This document shows, in pieces, positions 47,115 through 54,940 of a stretch of 64,000 bases of DNA. The notes under the pieces were generated by a model, which saw nothing but the letters and a program-made list of their open reading frames with translations, was not told the origin of the DNA and did not search any database. This stretch comes from a virus, in IMG/VR virus record IMGVR_UViG_3300022752_000020, positions 95,921-159,920 of that record; one strand, given 5' to 3'. The stretch's first letter is position 1. The number at the start of each line of letters is the position of its first letter. The translations under genes and the position numbers were made by a program.

Positions 47115-48567
47115 ATTAATAATAAAAGATGAAGTAAACATTAAATTTGAGGGGTTGCCATTAGAAGCACGTCGTAAGTTAGCCAACACCTTCAAATATG
47201 TATTGCCCTATGCACGTTTCCAACCTGCTTACAAGTTAGGACGTTGGGATGGTACAACTAGCCTATTTGGTATTGGAGGATCAGGGTACTTAACACACAT
47301 AGAAAAAATACTTGGGGTATTGGATTCTATGGATATCGAAGTAACTGATATTGAAGATCACAGATCCAGTAAACAAATCAGTTTTACTCCGGTAACTGAA
47401 ACATATTGGGCTGATCAGGGTAAGGTATGGCCTAAAGGTCATCAACAAGAAGGTCAACCTATATTGCTACGTGACTATCAAGTAGATGCTATAAACAATT
47501 TCCTTCAATATCATCAAAGCCTACAAGAGATTGCTACTGGTGCTGGTAAAACTATTACCACTGCTACTTTAAGCCAACTATGTGAGCCATATGGAAGGAC
47601 TATCACCATAGTACCAAACAAAAGTCTAGTTGAACAAACTGAAGAAGATTTTCGTAATGTAGGATTGGATGTTGGTGTGTATTATGGTGATCGTAAAGAA
47701 TTAAATTGTACGCATACAATATGCACTTGGCAAAGTTTAAACATATTGGATAAAAAAAGTAAAAATGGAGAAACAGATCAACTTACATTGGCTGAATTTT
47801 TAGATGGGGTTACTGCTGTAATTGTTGACGAAGTACACATGGCCAAAGCAGAGGTATTGAAAAATTTGTTAACACGTAACCTAAATAATGCTTGTATACG
47901 TTGGGGCCTAACTGGAACTGTGCCTAAAGAACCTTATGAACATGAACAAATTTTCGCCAGTATCGGTCCACTAGTTGGTGGCATTAAAGCTAGTGAATTA
48001 CAAGAGCGAGGAGTCCTTAGTAATTGTCATGTGAACATTGTACAACTTGTTGACTTACCTGAATTTAAAAATTATGCAGATGAACTAAAGTATCTTGTTA
48101 CAGATGAAACTAGGATGATTTATATTAGCAAATTTATTAAGAATGTAGCAGAGAAAGGCAATACATTAGTATTAGTAAATAGAATTGACACAGGCAAATT
48201 TATAGTAAATGAATTAGAAGGCAGCGTATTCATATCAGGCAATGTAAAGACAAAAGATAGGAAAGAAGAATATGACGAAGTGGCAACGAGTCAAAATAAA
48301 GTCATCGTCGCAACCTACGGTGTGGCGGCAGTTGGCATCAATATTCCTCGCATTTTTAATTTGGTTCTTATTGAGTCTGGCAAGTCCTTTGTACGTGTTA
48401 TACAAAGCATTGGCAGGGGTATCCGTCGAGCGGAGGACAAAGACCATGTTGAAATCTGGGATGTAACCAGCACCTGTAAGTTCAGCAAACGACATCTTAC
48501 AGAACGTAAAAAATATTATAAGGAAGCCCAATATCCATTCAGTATTCAAAAAATGGACTGGCAATAA
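47095..48567 (+). CDS. uvsW: ATP-dependent RNA-DNA/DNA helicase UvsW
   Basis: A 490-residue superfamily 2 helicase. The N-terminal 110 residues are the UvsW-type DNA-binding domain (YARFQPAYKLGRWDG). Then come the Q-like LLRDYQ, Walker A ATGAGKTI (near 150), motif II VDEVHM (near 246), motif III LTGT and motif VI QSIGRGIRRAED (near 440). UvsW unwinds R-loops and drives branch migration when the phage switches from origin- to recombination-dependent replication. A second ATG at 47101 is an equally possible start. Full length compared with T4 (about 500). Confidence 0.93.
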   Translation: MYMKSCKLIIKDEVNIKFEGLPLEARRKLANTFKYVLPYARFQPAYKLGRWDGTTSLFGIGGSGYLTHIEKILGVLDSMDIEVTDIEDHRSSKQISFTPVTETYWADQGKVWPKGHQQEGQPILLRDYQVDAINNFLQYHQSLQEIATGAGKTITTATLSQLCEPYGRTITIVPNKSLVEQTEEDFRNVGLDVGVYYGDRKELNCTHTICTWQSLNILDKKSKNGETDQLTLAEFLDGVTAVIVDEVHMAKAEVLKNLLTRNLNNACIRWGLTGTVPKEPYEHEQIFASIGPLVGGIKASELQERGVLSNCHVNIVQLVDLPEFKNYADELKYLVTDETRMIYISKFIKNVAEKGNTLVLVNRIDTGKFIVNELEGSVFISGNVKTKDRKEEYDEVATSQNKVIVATYGVAAVGINIPRIFNLVLIESGKSFVRVIQSIGRGIRRAEDKDHVEIWDVTSTCKFSKRHLTERKKYYKEAQYPFSIQKMDWQ

Positions 48568-48569
48568 TC

Positions 48570-49076
48570 ATGCAAATACTAACATTAGAAAACAAATTAT
48601 TCTCATTAAACAATTTACCAGACGAAGTAGATGAAAACACAAGATTCGCTGTATTAGACAATAGTGATCCAAAAAATCCAGACTTCTTCTTTGTACCATT
48701 GATATTTTTAGAAAGTTTTAACAGCCCAGCTATAGTGTTAAAAATAGGTGATCAAGAAATCAGTATGCCTATAGATTGGAGCATTGTTGTAGGAGATGGC
48801 ACTAGCAGTGTGGACGCTGAAATATTACCTCTAACTAGCCTAAATGATCGAGGATTTGATGCTGTAATTTTTAACCCTTTGAGCAGTTTCAAAATTGAAT
48901 ATAAGCCAATTGAGATTGTAAATTTTTATAATGATGTCAAATGGTATTTTCCTAAAATGCGTAATAACCATTTACTAGTAACTCCATTGAATTACGAAGA
49001 AAAGCCAGAATGTGCATTTTTTGTTAAAGAAGTAAGTAGGCAAAGTGAGCTGATTGATATTGGTAGGATTCTTTGA
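48570..49076 (+). CDS. Conserved small phage protein, unknown
   Basis: A 168-residue acidic, mainly beta protein (RFAVLDNSDPKNPDFFFVPL and a repeated hydrophobic-strand pattern). No motif with a known function. It starts two bases after uvsW and ends in a TGATG junction with the next gene, so it belongs to the replication operon. A small accessory factor of recombination or transcription is possible but not shown. Confidence 0.6.
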   Translation: MQILTLENKLFSLNNLPDEVDENTRFAVLDNSDPKNPDFFFVPLIFLESFNSPAIVLKIGDQEISMPIDWSIVVGDGTSSVDAEILPLTSLNDRGFDAVIFNPLSSFKIEYKPIEIVNFYNDVKWYFPKMRNNHLLVTPLNYEEKPECAFFVKEVSRQSELIDIGRIL

Positions 49077-49303
49077 TGGGGGAGATTTTTGAAAGTCCAG
49101 ACGGTGGTCATACAGTATATGTAAGGAAACCTAATAGCACCGAAAGAGCTCTTGTCAGTATGGATCAATATGCTATAGATAGGAGAAATCAATTAGAATG
49201 GAATGAAATATGGTATAAAAAAGATTCCAACCCTGCTTTACAAAAGGCTGTTGAACGTGTTATAATGATCTATAGATTAGGTAAAGAAGATGGCAAAACT
49301 TGA
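49076..49303 (+). CDS. Small conserved protein, unknown
   Basis: A 75-residue protein starting at ATG 49076, which overlaps the upstream TGA by one base. It begins MGEIFESPDGGHTVYVRKPN and is otherwise helical and charged. The end overlaps the next gene by 14 bases. No family is recognised; it is kept because of the operon spacing and natural amino-acid composition. Confidence 0.6.
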   Translation: MGEIFESPDGGHTVYVRKPNSTERALVSMDQYAIDRRNQLEWNEIWYKKDSNPALQKAVERVIMIYRLGKEDGKT

Positions 49304-49754
49304 ATTAAAAGACATACTCAGTGCAGTAGATCAAGGCGGTAAAGACCTTTGGGATTTATTCACTGATGAACAAAAAAAGAGCGTAAGTTTCTTTTTATTG
49401 AACAGATATGTTAGTAGTGTAAAAACTAGTAAAAGAGAAGTTCAAGAACACTATGTATTATCAACAAACGAATTTTATAATAAACACTGGTCATTGTTTA
49501 ATAAACATCCTAAATTACTTTGGCAGTTATTGTGTTGTTGTGGATATGAAAATAAACAAGAATATTTTCATGAATGGATTGGTTTTAAAAAGAAAAAGGG
49601 CGAAACTAAAAAATTAAAATTTTTACAGGATATATATCCAGATAGAAAACTGTGTGACCTAGAAATCCTAGCTGAAATCAATGGTGTGAAAGAACTTAAA
49701 AATTTAGCTAAAGACTTAGGTTGGGACGATTCACAAATTCAAAAATATTTTTAA
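49290..49754 (+). CDS. Small helical replication-operon protein, unknown
   Basis: A 154-residue protein, mostly helical, with KLLWQLLCCCGYENKQEYFHEWIGFKKKKG and a C-terminal helix (ELKNLAKDLGWDDSQIQKYF) that looks like a partner-binding tail. T4 clamp-loader subunit gp62 was considered because of size and helical style, but the gene is not next to gp44 or gp45 and the likeness is weak. The zinc-finger gene starts on its last base (TAATG). Confidence 0.55.
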   Translation: MAKLELKDILSAVDQGGKDLWDLFTDEQKKSVSFFLLNRYVSSVKTSKREVQEHYVLSTNEFYNKHWSLFNKHPKLLWQLLCCCGYENKQEYFHEWIGFKKKKGETKKLKFLQDIYPDRKLCDLEILAEINGVKELKNLAKDLGWDDSQIQKYF

Positions 49755-50434
49755 TGAATCAAGCATTTATTTGTAATCATTGTCAAAGTAAATTTACTAA
49801 GGAAAAAACTTTGATGGTGCATATGTGTGAACAAAAAAGACGCCATTTTGCTAAAAATGAAAAACATGTACAAATGGGCTTTCTAAGCTATTGTAGATTT
49901 TACAAATTATCACAGAAATTTGAAGGACAAAAAAGTTATGATGATTTTGCTAGAAGCCAATATTATAACGCTTTTGTTAAATTTGGTAGCTTTCTACACA
50001 ATGTAAATCCTTTGTATCCAGAATATTTTATTGATTATGTAGTGGTCAGTGGAGTAAAACTTGATCACTGGTGTAATGAAAAATTATATGAATCCTATGT
50101 TCTTGAACTAATAAAAAACGAAAGTGTAGAAACTGCACTGCAAAGAAGCATAGCTACTATGATGGATTGGGCAGATGATCATAGTAGCATATGGAATCAT
50201 TATTTTCTATACGCTAGCCCGACTAGAGCTACCTTTGATATTAAAGATGGAAAAGTGAGTCCTTGGCTATTGTTAAATAGTACTGGTGGTAGAAAATTAT
50301 TAACACAATTTAGCGATGAACAGTTAGCAGAACTCAGTAATACTATAGATCCAGAATTTTGGGTTAAAAAGTTTCGTTCAAACTCAGATGATCTTGATCT
50401 AGTCAAACATGTTGTAAAGGAACATAACTTATGA
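49754..50434 (+). CDS. N-terminal zinc-finger protein, unknown
   Basis: Residues 5-25 form a C2H2/C2HC-like finger: CNHC, then HMCEQKRRH, which should bind DNA or protein. The remaining 200 residues are helical (AFVKFGSFLHNVNPLYPEYF, DWADDHSSIWNHYF) without known catalytic residues. The start is ATG 49754, overlapping the upstream stop; the long in-frame extension upstream has no ribosome site. It overlaps the next small gene by four bases. Placement between UvsW and primase suggests a replication accessory role. Confidence 0.6.
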   Translation: MNQAFICNHCQSKFTKEKTLMVHMCEQKRRHFAKNEKHVQMGFLSYCRFYKLSQKFEGQKSYDDFARSQYYNAFVKFGSFLHNVNPLYPEYFIDYVVVSGVKLDHWCNEKLYESYVLELIKNESVETALQRSIATMMDWADDHSSIWNHYFLYASPTRATFDIKDGKVSPWLLLNSTGGRKLLTQFSDEQLAELSNTIDPEFWVKKFRSNSDDLDLVKHVVKEHNL

Positions 50435-50607
50435 GTACTGAAGTAAAAGAAATACCATTAGACATAGAAGTTAGGCTAGTCGAAGAAGATAAGGCAGTTT
50501 ACGTACAGTTCACTGGTTTTGAAACTGTAGAGGATGCTAAGGAATATACTGAATTTTTGGCAGATAATTTACCATTACTAATGTTTAACAGTGAGGTCAA
50601 GCACTGA
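50431..50607 (+). CDS. 58-residue acidic protein, unknown
   Basis: ATG 50431 overlaps the preceding TGA (ATGA) and the TGA at 50605-50607 overlaps the next ATG. The product is acidic (DIEVRLVEEDKAVYVQFTGF, then a helix EDAKEYTEFLADNLP). Strict coupling on both sides supports a real gene. It lies directly before the DnaE-like gene, so it might be a partner of it. Confidence 0.65.
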   Translation: MSTEVKEIPLDIEVRLVEEDKAVYVQFTGFETVEDAKEYTEFLADNLPLLMFNSEVKH

Positions 50608-51185
50608 TGCCTGACATCGACATCGATTTTGCCAATAGAGATCAAGCACTAAATTTGATACCTCATATCAAGGCAAGACGTGAAGGACCTGATGGGGTAG
50701 CTGTACATAATACAGGTATATATGTTCAAAGTATACCTTATGACCCTTTGACAAAAATAGCAGGCATAGAATACAAACAAGCCGAACAACGTGGCTATTT
50801 TAAAATAGATTTTCTCAATGTTAACATCTACAAAGATGTACAAAATGAAGCTCATTTAACACAATTAATGGAGACAGAACCACTATGGGAACTATTACTA
50901 CAAGACGAGTTTACGGATCTACTATTTCATTTGAAAGGGCATGGGACTATTCTGAAGAAGACCCAACCTACTTCCGTGGAACAATTAGCTGCCGTCCTCG
51001 CTATGATCCGACCATCCAAGAGGCACTTGATTGGAAAATCATGGCCCGAGATCATGATGGAAGTTTGGACGAAACCAGAGAATGACGAGTATTATTTTAA
51101 GAAGCCACATGCTGTAGCCTATGCTATGGCTGTAGTAGTACAGATGAATTTAATTTGTGAAAGCTTGAGTTATGATTATAGTTAG
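50607..51185 (+). CDS. Miniature DnaE/PolC-like protein (DNA polymerase III alpha palm remnant)
   Basis: The 192-residue protein reads as a condensed C-family polymerase core. PDIDIDF (2-8) matches the DnaE PDxDxDF catalytic motif; GYFKIDFLNVN (63-73) matches KFDFLGL with the third catalytic Asp (here Asp68); LFHLKGHGTILKKTQP, then LAMIRP (106-136) matches VFQLESRGM...LVALFRP; YYFKKPHAVAYAMAV (162-176) matches FNKSHSAAYAL. The upstream GRGSAAGS nucleotide motif, PHP domain and beta-binding region are absent. So it keeps the metal-site residues but probably cannot polymerise alone. It lies in the replication operon. Confidence 0.7.
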   Translation: MPDIDIDFANRDQALNLIPHIKARREGPDGVAVHNTGIYVQSIPYDPLTKIAGIEYKQAEQRGYFKIDFLNVNIYKDVQNEAHLTQLMETEPLWELLLQDEFTDLLFHLKGHGTILKKTQPTSVEQLAAVLAMIRPSKRHLIGKSWPEIMMEVWTKPENDEYYFKKPHAVAYAMAVVVQMNLICESLSYDYS

Positions 51186-51556
51186 ATCTTTCTAACTAAT
51201 TCAACACTACGACGTTTAGCTCTTTTTAAACTCATATTAAGTAAGTTTACTGTGGGACCTAATACTATACGAACACCTTTACTATTGAAAGTTTTAATAC
51301 AATATTTGAATATATCTATCTCAGCTTTCAAAAATATATTGATGGGTATTTGACGATTACTTTCCCACCACCAAGTTTCGCCCATCAGAATGAATTGATT
51401 TTTTTCTTCTGGTGTTCGTATAGCATCAATATCGTAGAAAGTTGTAACAAATTGATCTTGATTAATTATGATCCCAACATATTCCTGCTCACCATAGTTT
51501 AACACGCTGATAAAGGGTAATTGCTCTTTTGTTGTATCTCTTAGCTTTTTAGCCAT
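51182..51556 (-). CDS. Small conserved phage protein, unknown (opposite strand)
   Basis: A 124-residue protein in the otherwise plus-strand replication block. It starts MAKKLRDTTKEQLPFISVLN, has an aromatic stretch (MGETWWWESNRQIPINIFLK) and ends with a basic helix (NMSLKRAKRRSVELVRKI). Its 3' end overlaps the DnaE-like gene by four bases and its ATG abuts the late octamer of the next gene. No ribosome site or function is recognised. Confidence 0.6.
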   Translation of the reverse strand: MAKKLRDTTKEQLPFISVLNYGEQEYVGIIINQDQFVTTFYDIDAIRTPEEKNQFILMGETWWWESNRQIPINIFLKAEIDIFKYCIKTFNSKGVRIVLGPTVNLLNMSLKRAKRRSVELVRKI

Positions 51557-51563
51557 ATAAATA
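51556..51563 (+). promoter_or_regulatory. Consensus late promoter TATAAATA
   Basis: A perfect T4 late-promoter octamer, next to the divergent start at 51556 and followed by TAGGAG and the ATG at 51579. Its position rules out the earlier ATG at 51564 as the start. Confidence 0.8.
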
Positions 51564-51578
51564 ATGTTAGGAGTCCAA

Positions 51579-52394
51579 ATGCATAAAATTCAAGTTTATT
51601 TATATCCAAATCGTATAACTGTACTTACCAATTTGGATAATAATTCAGCTAATACGGAGTGGCGAATAGTGTACCAGCGTAACGTAAAAATATATAAAGG
51701 CATTGATAATGTCATAGAAATAGAAGTAAAAAATCATGATCAGAAACGTATTGAGATTGGTAATGATCTATTAAAACTAGTTTTAATGGATCAAAGTCGA
51801 AACCTCATTGGTACTTATACCGCAGAAAATATGGAAGACAGTACACAAGTAGGCCTTGCACGAATTACTATACCTACATCTGACTTAGACGACTTGGATC
51901 CACAATTTTTGAAATTTGCTGTACTAAAAGATCAAATGATGGGTCCTGAAGTGCTAACTTATACTGATAGTCAATACGGTGCTGTTGGAACTATGCAATT
52001 ATTAAATGGACTTAATTATATTACCACTAGCACTAAAGTATATGATAGGTTTACTCAAGAGACTAACTACACTGCTGGAAGATGGGAAGACCGAAAAACT
52101 TACTACAATAGCGAAGGCATTAGCTTAAATGATTATAGAGCCAAAAAAATAACAGAAGTTAAATTAAAAATTAAAATGACTAATTTCTACGGAACTGTAA
52201 AGGTTGAAGGTACAAAAACTGAAGTTATTGGTAATGAATCATTTAGAAACCCTGCAATACTTTTAAACTTTACTTGGGATGGATATAATGGGATTTGGAC
52301 AACAGATCCATTGCCTATTGATGATTTAAATTATTTAAGAGTTAGATATATTAAAACAGCCGGATCACTTGATTCAGTTAGTCTTCTAGTGTAA
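51579..52394 (+). CDS. Probable virion structural protein, beta-sandwich
   Basis: A 271-residue beta-rich protein starting at MHKIQVYLYPNRITV; the TAGGAG ribosome site fits ATG 51579 rather than 51564. The N-terminal 90 residues look like an immunoglobulin-like or BppU-type fold (VYQRNVKIYKGIDNVIEIEV), the C-terminal part has a strand-rich domain (ILLNFTWDGYNGIWTTDPLP). A consensus late promoter precedes it, unlike the early genes around it, which supports a virion role. No T4 equivalent is recognised. Confidence 0.65.
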   Translation: MHKIQVYLYPNRITVLTNLDNNSANTEWRIVYQRNVKIYKGIDNVIEIEVKNHDQKRIEIGNDLLKLVLMDQSRNLIGTYTAENMEDSTQVGLARITIPTSDLDDLDPQFLKFAVLKDQMMGPEVLTYTDSQYGAVGTMQLLNGLNYITTSTKVYDRFTQETNYTAGRWEDRKTYYNSEGISLNDYRAKKITEVKLKIKMTNFYGTVKVEGTKTEVIGNESFRNPAILLNFTWDGYNGIWTTDPLPIDDLNYLRVRYIKTAGSLDSVSLLV

Positions 52395-52402
52395 AATAAG
52401 GA

Positions 52403-53374
52403 ATGAACCTTATTGCTGATACTATATTAAGTCATTTACCTTACAGTCGAAAGACCACTCCAAGTGGATGGATCAGCTTTAATGCTATTTGTTGTAGTGA
52501 TCGTCGTAATAGAGGCGGCTTCATTATAGATGGGGAAAGTTTAAGTTACCACTGTTTTAACTGTGGATTTAAGGCAAGTTGGCAACCAGGGCGTAGTATT
52601 AGTGTAAAAATGAGACAGTTGCTACAATTATTATCAGTACCAACAGATATAATCAGTAAAATATATATTGAAGCAATGCGTCTTAAAGATACAGAAATAG
52701 TTGAACAAGAATTACATGTTCCAAAGTTTGTACCTAAGACATTACCCAGAGGTAGCAAACGAATCATTGATTTACTTGATGACCCAAGCGACCAATTAAT
52801 ATCAGTGATAGAATATATATACAGTAGAGCTTTGACCTTAGAGGACTATGATTTTTATTGGAGTTCAGAAGAAGGTTTTGACAATAGATTAATTATTCCC
52901 TATTACTTTAGAAATCAAATTGTAGGATATACCTGTAGAAGAATTGATGAAGGTAAGGCAAAATATCTAGCAGAGCAACAACCAGGTTATGTGTTCAATT
53001 TAGATCGTCAAAATTATCATAGACAATTTATTATTGTTTGTGAAGGGCAGTTTGATGCTATTAGTATAGATGGAGTTGCTGTAATGAGTAACGAAATCAA
53101 TAAACAACAAAGTATGTTAATTAATCAATTAGGTAAAAAAGTTGTTGTTGTTCCTGATAGAGATCAAGCAGGTTTAAAAATTATAGAAAGTGCATTAGAC
53201 AATAATTATAAGGTAAGTATGCCAGATTGGGATAATGATATAAAAGATATTAACGATGCAGTTAAATATTATGGCAAACTAAAAACTCTTTTGATTATTA
53301 AAAATGCAATATTAGAAAGTGAATTAAAAATTAAACTTAGGAGCAGAGAATGGTTAAAATCTTTAGAATTTTGA
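52403..53374 (+). CDS. 61: DNA primase gp61
   Basis: A 323-residue DnaG-type primase. The N-terminal zinc site is CC (30-31) with YHCFNCGF (49-56); the Toprim domain begins with FIIVCEGQFDAISIDG (about 210) and continues VVPDRDQAGLKI (about 250). It makes RNA primers for the gp41 helicase fork; gp41 lies two genes downstream. The AAGG element is unusually close to the ATG. The length is close to T4 gp61 (342). Confidence 0.92.
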   Translation: MNLIADTILSHLPYSRKTTPSGWISFNAICCSDRRNRGGFIIDGESLSYHCFNCGFKASWQPGRSISVKMRQLLQLLSVPTDIISKIYIEAMRLKDTEIVEQELHVPKFVPKTLPRGSKRIIDLLDDPSDQLISVIEYIYSRALTLEDYDFYWSSEEGFDNRLIIPYYFRNQIVGYTCRRIDEGKAKYLAEQQPGYVFNLDRQNYHRQFIIVCEGQFDAISIDGVAVMSNEINKQQSMLINQLGKKVVVVPDRDQAGLKIIESALDNNYKVSMPDWDNDIKDINDAVKYYGKLKTLLIIKNAILESELKIKLRSREWLKSLEF

Positions 53375-53475
53375 TATATTATGTCACTTATCCATATTAT
53401 TATCTAAAAGAAAAACAAAGAATAAAAAAGAGACTTGAGGAATTAAGAAAACAAGATCCGTTTATATACAAATGA
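53350..53475 (+). CDS. 41-residue basic protein, unknown
   Basis: ATG 53350 has a clean AGGAG seven bases upstream, inside the end of the primase gene in another frame, and the TGA (53473-53475) overlaps the next ATG. The product has a tyrosine-rich hydrophobic start (FRILIYYVTYPYYYLK) and a basic helix (RIKKRLEELRKQDPFIYK). It fills the primase-carbamoyltransferase gap exactly and is very probably translated. Function unknown. Confidence 0.7.
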   Translation: MVKIFRILIYYVTYPYYYLKEKQRIKKRLEELRKQDPFIYK

Positions 53476-54932
53476 TTTATTGGGGTGTCAATGCTAATAA
53501 CCACGACAGTAGTCTGTCAATAGTATCTGATAATCAGATATTATTTGCTGCTCATAGTGAACGTTATAGTAAAATTAAGAACGATAGTGATATAGATTCT
53601 AATTTGATAAAAGCAGCATTAGAATATGGACCTCCCAATCTAATCATTCAACACGAAAATCCTTGGAATAAAAGTTTAAGACAATTTTTAGCTGGACAAG
53701 GTATCATTAATAATTCTTTAAAAAAATATTTTAAAGATCATACTAAATCAAAAATTATTAATGTTAATCATCACCTAAGCCATGCTGCTGCTGGATATTT
53801 TACTAGTGGGTTTGATCGAGCCTGTGTACTTGTAATAGATGCTATAGGTGAATTTGAAACTTTGAGTATTTGGCAGGCAGAAGGATCTAAACTAATTAAA
53901 AAATTTAGTTTAAAATATCCTAATAGTATAGGTCTTTGGTACAGTGCTATGACAGATCGTATTGGTCTTAAACCTAACGAAGAAGAATATATATTAATGG
54001 GTATGGCTGCTTTTGGTGACCCTAATAGATTTTATTTTGATATTTTTGATGATTTCTTTACTCATGCATCCTATTCAAATATAAAATTTAAAAAAAATCT
54101 ACATCGTGGCTGTAAAGATTGGAAGACTGATCTGAAATCAAAACAAGATTTATTTGATATTGCTGCCTCTACTCAATGTGTTTATGAAAAAGTATTTGAT
54201 TTTACATTGAATAAGGCTAGGTCTTTGGTACCTAGTAAAAATCTAGTATTAATGGGAGGTTGTGCTCTTAATTGTAGTGCTAACTCTATAGCATTTGAAT
54301 ATTTTAATGATATTTGGATTATGCCTAATCCTGGTGATGCAGGTAGTAGTTTGGGCGCAATTTTAGCACATACAAGAAAAAACATAGGATGGAAAGATGC
54401 ATTTCTAGGACATAATATAGAACCTACAACAGATGTTAATCAAATAGTCGATTATCTAATTGAACATAAAATATGTGGGGTAGCTCAAGGTAGAGAAGAA
54501 TTTGGTCCGAGAGCTTTCGGAAATCGTAGCTTACTTGCTGATCCAAGAGGTCCTGATATTAAGGACCGTGTTAATCAAATAAAACGTAGACAAGAATTTA
54601 GACCGTTCGCTCCTATGATACTTGAGGAATACGTTACAGAACATTTTGAAATATTGGGTTCCCCTCGACATCATAGATATATGCAATACACCAGTAGATG
54701 TAGACATCCAGAGCAATTTCCTGCTATAGTACACAAGGATGGAACAAGTCGTGTACAATCAGTACCTAAAGATGGTTCAAGAATTAGACAACTTTTAGAA
54801 TATTGGTTTTTAAAAACAGGATGCCCTATGTTGCTTAACACCAGCTTGAATATTAAAGGACAACCTCTAGTGCATGATATTAAAGATGCAGAATATTTTC
54901 AACAAACTCATAATATTAGAGTTTTTACATAA
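53472..54932 (+). CDS. Carbamoyltransferase (NodU/TobZ family)
   Basis: A 486-residue O-carbamoyltransferase. The N-terminus has the ASKHA-like start (WGVNANNHDSSLSIV) and the HHLSHAAAGYFTSGF metal/ATP motif; then VLVIDAIGE, MGGCALNCSAN and the YrdC-like C-terminal elements GREEFGPRAFGNRSLL and EFRPFAPMIL. The family carbamoylates sugars or hydroxylated substrates using carbamoyl phosphate and ATP. The phage substrate is unknown; a glycan from the nearby glycosyltransferase module or modified DNA are possible. It is somewhat shorter than bacterial relatives. Confidence 0.88.
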   Translation: MIYWGVNANNHDSSLSIVSDNQILFAAHSERYSKIKNDSDIDSNLIKAALEYGPPNLIIQHENPWNKSLRQFLAGQGIINNSLKKYFKDHTKSKIINVNHHLSHAAAGYFTSGFDRACVLVIDAIGEFETLSIWQAEGSKLIKKFSLKYPNSIGLWYSAMTDRIGLKPNEEEYILMGMAAFGDPNRFYFDIFDDFFTHASYSNIKFKKNLHRGCKDWKTDLKSKQDLFDIAASTQCVYEKVFDFTLNKARSLVPSKNLVLMGGCALNCSANSIAFEYFNDIWIMPNPGDAGSSLGAILAHTRKNIGWKDAFLGHNIEPTTDVNQIVDYLIEHKICGVAQGREEFGPRAFGNRSLLADPRGPDIKDRVNQIKRRQEFRPFAPMILEEYVTEHFEILGSPRHHRYMQYTSRCRHPEQFPAIVHKDGTSRVQSVPKDGSRIRQLLEYWFLKTGCPMLLNTSLNIKGQPLVHDIKDAEYFQQTHNIRVFT

Positions 54933-54940
54933 GGACTTAT

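Noticed and set aside
49290-49754. Clamp-loader small subunit gp62
   Set aside because: Size and helical style fit, but neighbours gp44 and gp45 are absent here and no diagnostic motif was seen.
51564-51578. Earlier ATG for the late structural gene
   Set aside because: It directly follows the TATAAATA octamer, so it would lie at or before the transcription start; ATG 51579 has a TAGGAG site.
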